Shown here in pieces: positions 63,117 through 64,000 of a DNA stretch of 64,000 bases. Each line of letters begins with the position of its first letter. Positions within the stretch are counted from its first letter, which is position 1. The position numbers and the translations under genes were made by a program. Origin of the DNA: Paraburkholderia caledonica NBRC 102488 (GTDB lineage: Bacteria > Pseudomonadota > Gammaproteobacteria > Burkholderiales > Burkholderiaceae); NCBI RefSeq assembly GCF_000685095.1, contig NZ_BAYE01000012.1:62001-126000 (forward strand), in the 5' to 3' direction. Under the pieces are notes generated by a model, which worked only from the letters and a program-made list of their open reading frames with translations, had not been told where the DNA came from and did not search any database.

Positions 63117-64000
63117 ATGACGCACACCACCTTCAAATACGCATCGTTGAATACTTTCGCGCGGCGCGGCGCGTTGTTCGCGAGCCTCGCATTCAGCCTG
63201 TCCGTGATCGCGGCGCCTGCTGCGCAGGCCGCGCCGCTAAGAATCGGCATGACGTTTCAGGAACTGAATAACCCGTACTTCGTGACGATGCAGAAGGCGC
63301 TCAACGACGCGGCCGCGTCGACCGGTGCAACGGTGATCGTGACCGATGCGCATCACGACGTGAGCAAACAGGTGAGCGACGTCGAAGACATGCTGCAGAA
63401 GAAGATCGACATTCTGCTCGTGAATCCGACCGATTCGACCGGCATTCAATCGGCGGTGACGTCGGCGAAGAAAGCGGGCGTCGTGGTCGTCGCGGTGGAT
63501 GCGAACGCGAATGGTCCGGTCGACTCGTTCGTCGGCTCGAAGAACTTCGACGCCGGACAGATGGCCTGCGAGTATCTGTCGAAGTCGATCGGCGGCAGCG
63601 GCGAAGTGGCGATTCTCGACGGCATTCCGGTCGTGCCGATTCTCGAGCGCGTGCGCGGCTGCAAGGCCGCGCTTGCGAAGTCGCCCGGCGTAAAGCTCGT
63701 GGACACGCAGAACGGCAAGCAGGAACGCGCGACGGCGCTCTCGGTGACCGAAAACATGATCCAGGCGCATCCGAATCTGAAGGGCGTGTTCAGCGTGAAC
63801 GACGGCGGATCGATGGGCGCGTTATCGGCGATCGAGTCGTCGGGTAAAGACATCAAGCTGACGAGCGTCGACGGTGCGCCCGAAGCGATTGCCGCGATCC
63901 AGAAGCCGAATTCGAAATTCATCGAGACCTCCGCGCAATTTCCTGCTGACCAGGTGCGTATCGCACTGGGCATCGCGTACGCGAAGAAGTGGGGCGCCAA
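63117..64000 (+). CDS. Sugar ABC transporter substrate-binding protein (RbsB-like), partial
   Basis: At least 294 residues; the frame runs off the window end. Signal peptide ends near AAPAAQA. The mature part has the periplasmic binding fold I pattern of ribose/xylose-class proteins: RIGMTFQELNNPYFVTMQKAL, DILLVNPTDSTG, VVVAVDANANG, NDGGSMGALSAI and KLTSVDGAPEA. RBS: ACGGAGACAACC. It is probably the first gene of a ribose-class ABC operon (ATPase and permease to the right). The Asn-Asn-Pro-Tyr-Phe region typical for a sugar-pocket is present. Confidence 0.9.
   Translation, partial: MTHTTFKYASLNTFARRGALFASLAFSLSVIAAPAAQAAPLRIGMTFQELNNPYFVTMQKALNDAAASTGATVIVTDAHHDVSKQVSDVEDMLQKKIDILLVNPTDSTGIQSAVTSAKKAGVVVVAVDANANGPVDSFVGSKNFDAGQMACEYLSKSIGGSGEVAILDGIPVVPILERVRGCKAALAKSPGVKLVDTQNGKQERATALSVTENMIQAHPNLKGVFSVNDGGSMGALSAIESSGKDIKLTSVDGAPEAIAAIQKPNSKFIETSAQFPADQVRIALGIAYAKKWGA

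Overview
The window is a gene-dense, high-GC stretch that looks like core chromosome of a Burkholderiaceae bacterium, most likely Paraburkholderia or Burkholderia. That reading rests on the gene content and protein sequences: sucCD, a pilin with a PglL-type ligase, waaF, ilvE, pgk-pyk-fba, purCEK, a BpeAB-OprB-like efflux operon and a polyol ABC locus. No tRNA, rRNA, insertion sequence, phage gene, integrase or CRISPR array was seen. Almost all long antisense reading frames are shadows caused by high GC.

Layout. 1-7.4 kb: end of sucC, sucD, a TerC-family membrane protein, a type IV pilin next to an O-oligosaccharyltransferase, moaC, and a BepA-like periplasmic metalloprotease. 7.4-12.4 kb, minus strand: ilvE, a small zinc-ribbon protein, waaF, an NTF2-like protein, a YheT-type hydrolase and an unknown protein. 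12.6-22.5 kb, plus strand: azlCD, pgk, pyk, fba, purC, purE, purK and a Sua5/YrdC protein, i.e. amino-acid export, lower glycolysis, purine synthesis and tRNA modification. 22.6-31.5 kb is an envelope block: SGNH-hydrolase lipoprotein, fatty acid hydroxylase, DacB-type PBP4, a two-component system, a DegP/MucD-like protease, and a secreted protein behind a very good sigma-54 promoter match. 31.6-34.9 kb: DUF427, a CoxG-like protein, a GlxA-type regulator and a divergent cysteine hydrolase. 35-42.2 kb: TetR repressor and divergent RND efflux operon. 42.3-47.8 kb: nucleobase permease, an FGGY kinase, and the glutathione-dependent formaldehyde pair adhC-fghA. 47.9-51.1 kb, minus strand: zur-znuA-znuC-znuB zinc uptake. 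51.4-61.6 kb: a polyol locus with two convergent operons. 62.0-64.0 kb: an AraC regulator and the start of a second sugar ABC system, cut by the window edge.

How the genes work together. The polyol locus is a complete import and oxidation unit: binding protein, two permeases and ATPase bring in sorbitol, mannitol or arabitol; a short-chain dehydrogenase and a long-chain polyol dehydrogenase make ketoses; xylulokinase feeds D-xylulose to the pentose phosphate pathway. A SorC-type regulator closes the second operon. Both operons carry the same promoter-operator module (TTGAC-N17-GATCAT followed by 12-bp palindromes spaced 19 bp apart), which makes them a visible regulon.

The most interesting signals are regulatory: the shared polyol operator module; a possible attenuator with an 18-codon leader peptide before the efflux operon, in addition to an AcrR-like operator; a PmrA/QseB-like direct repeat between a two-component system and a periplasmic protease gene; and the sigma-54 promoter at 30.9 kb. 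No wholly new multi-gene system was recognised.
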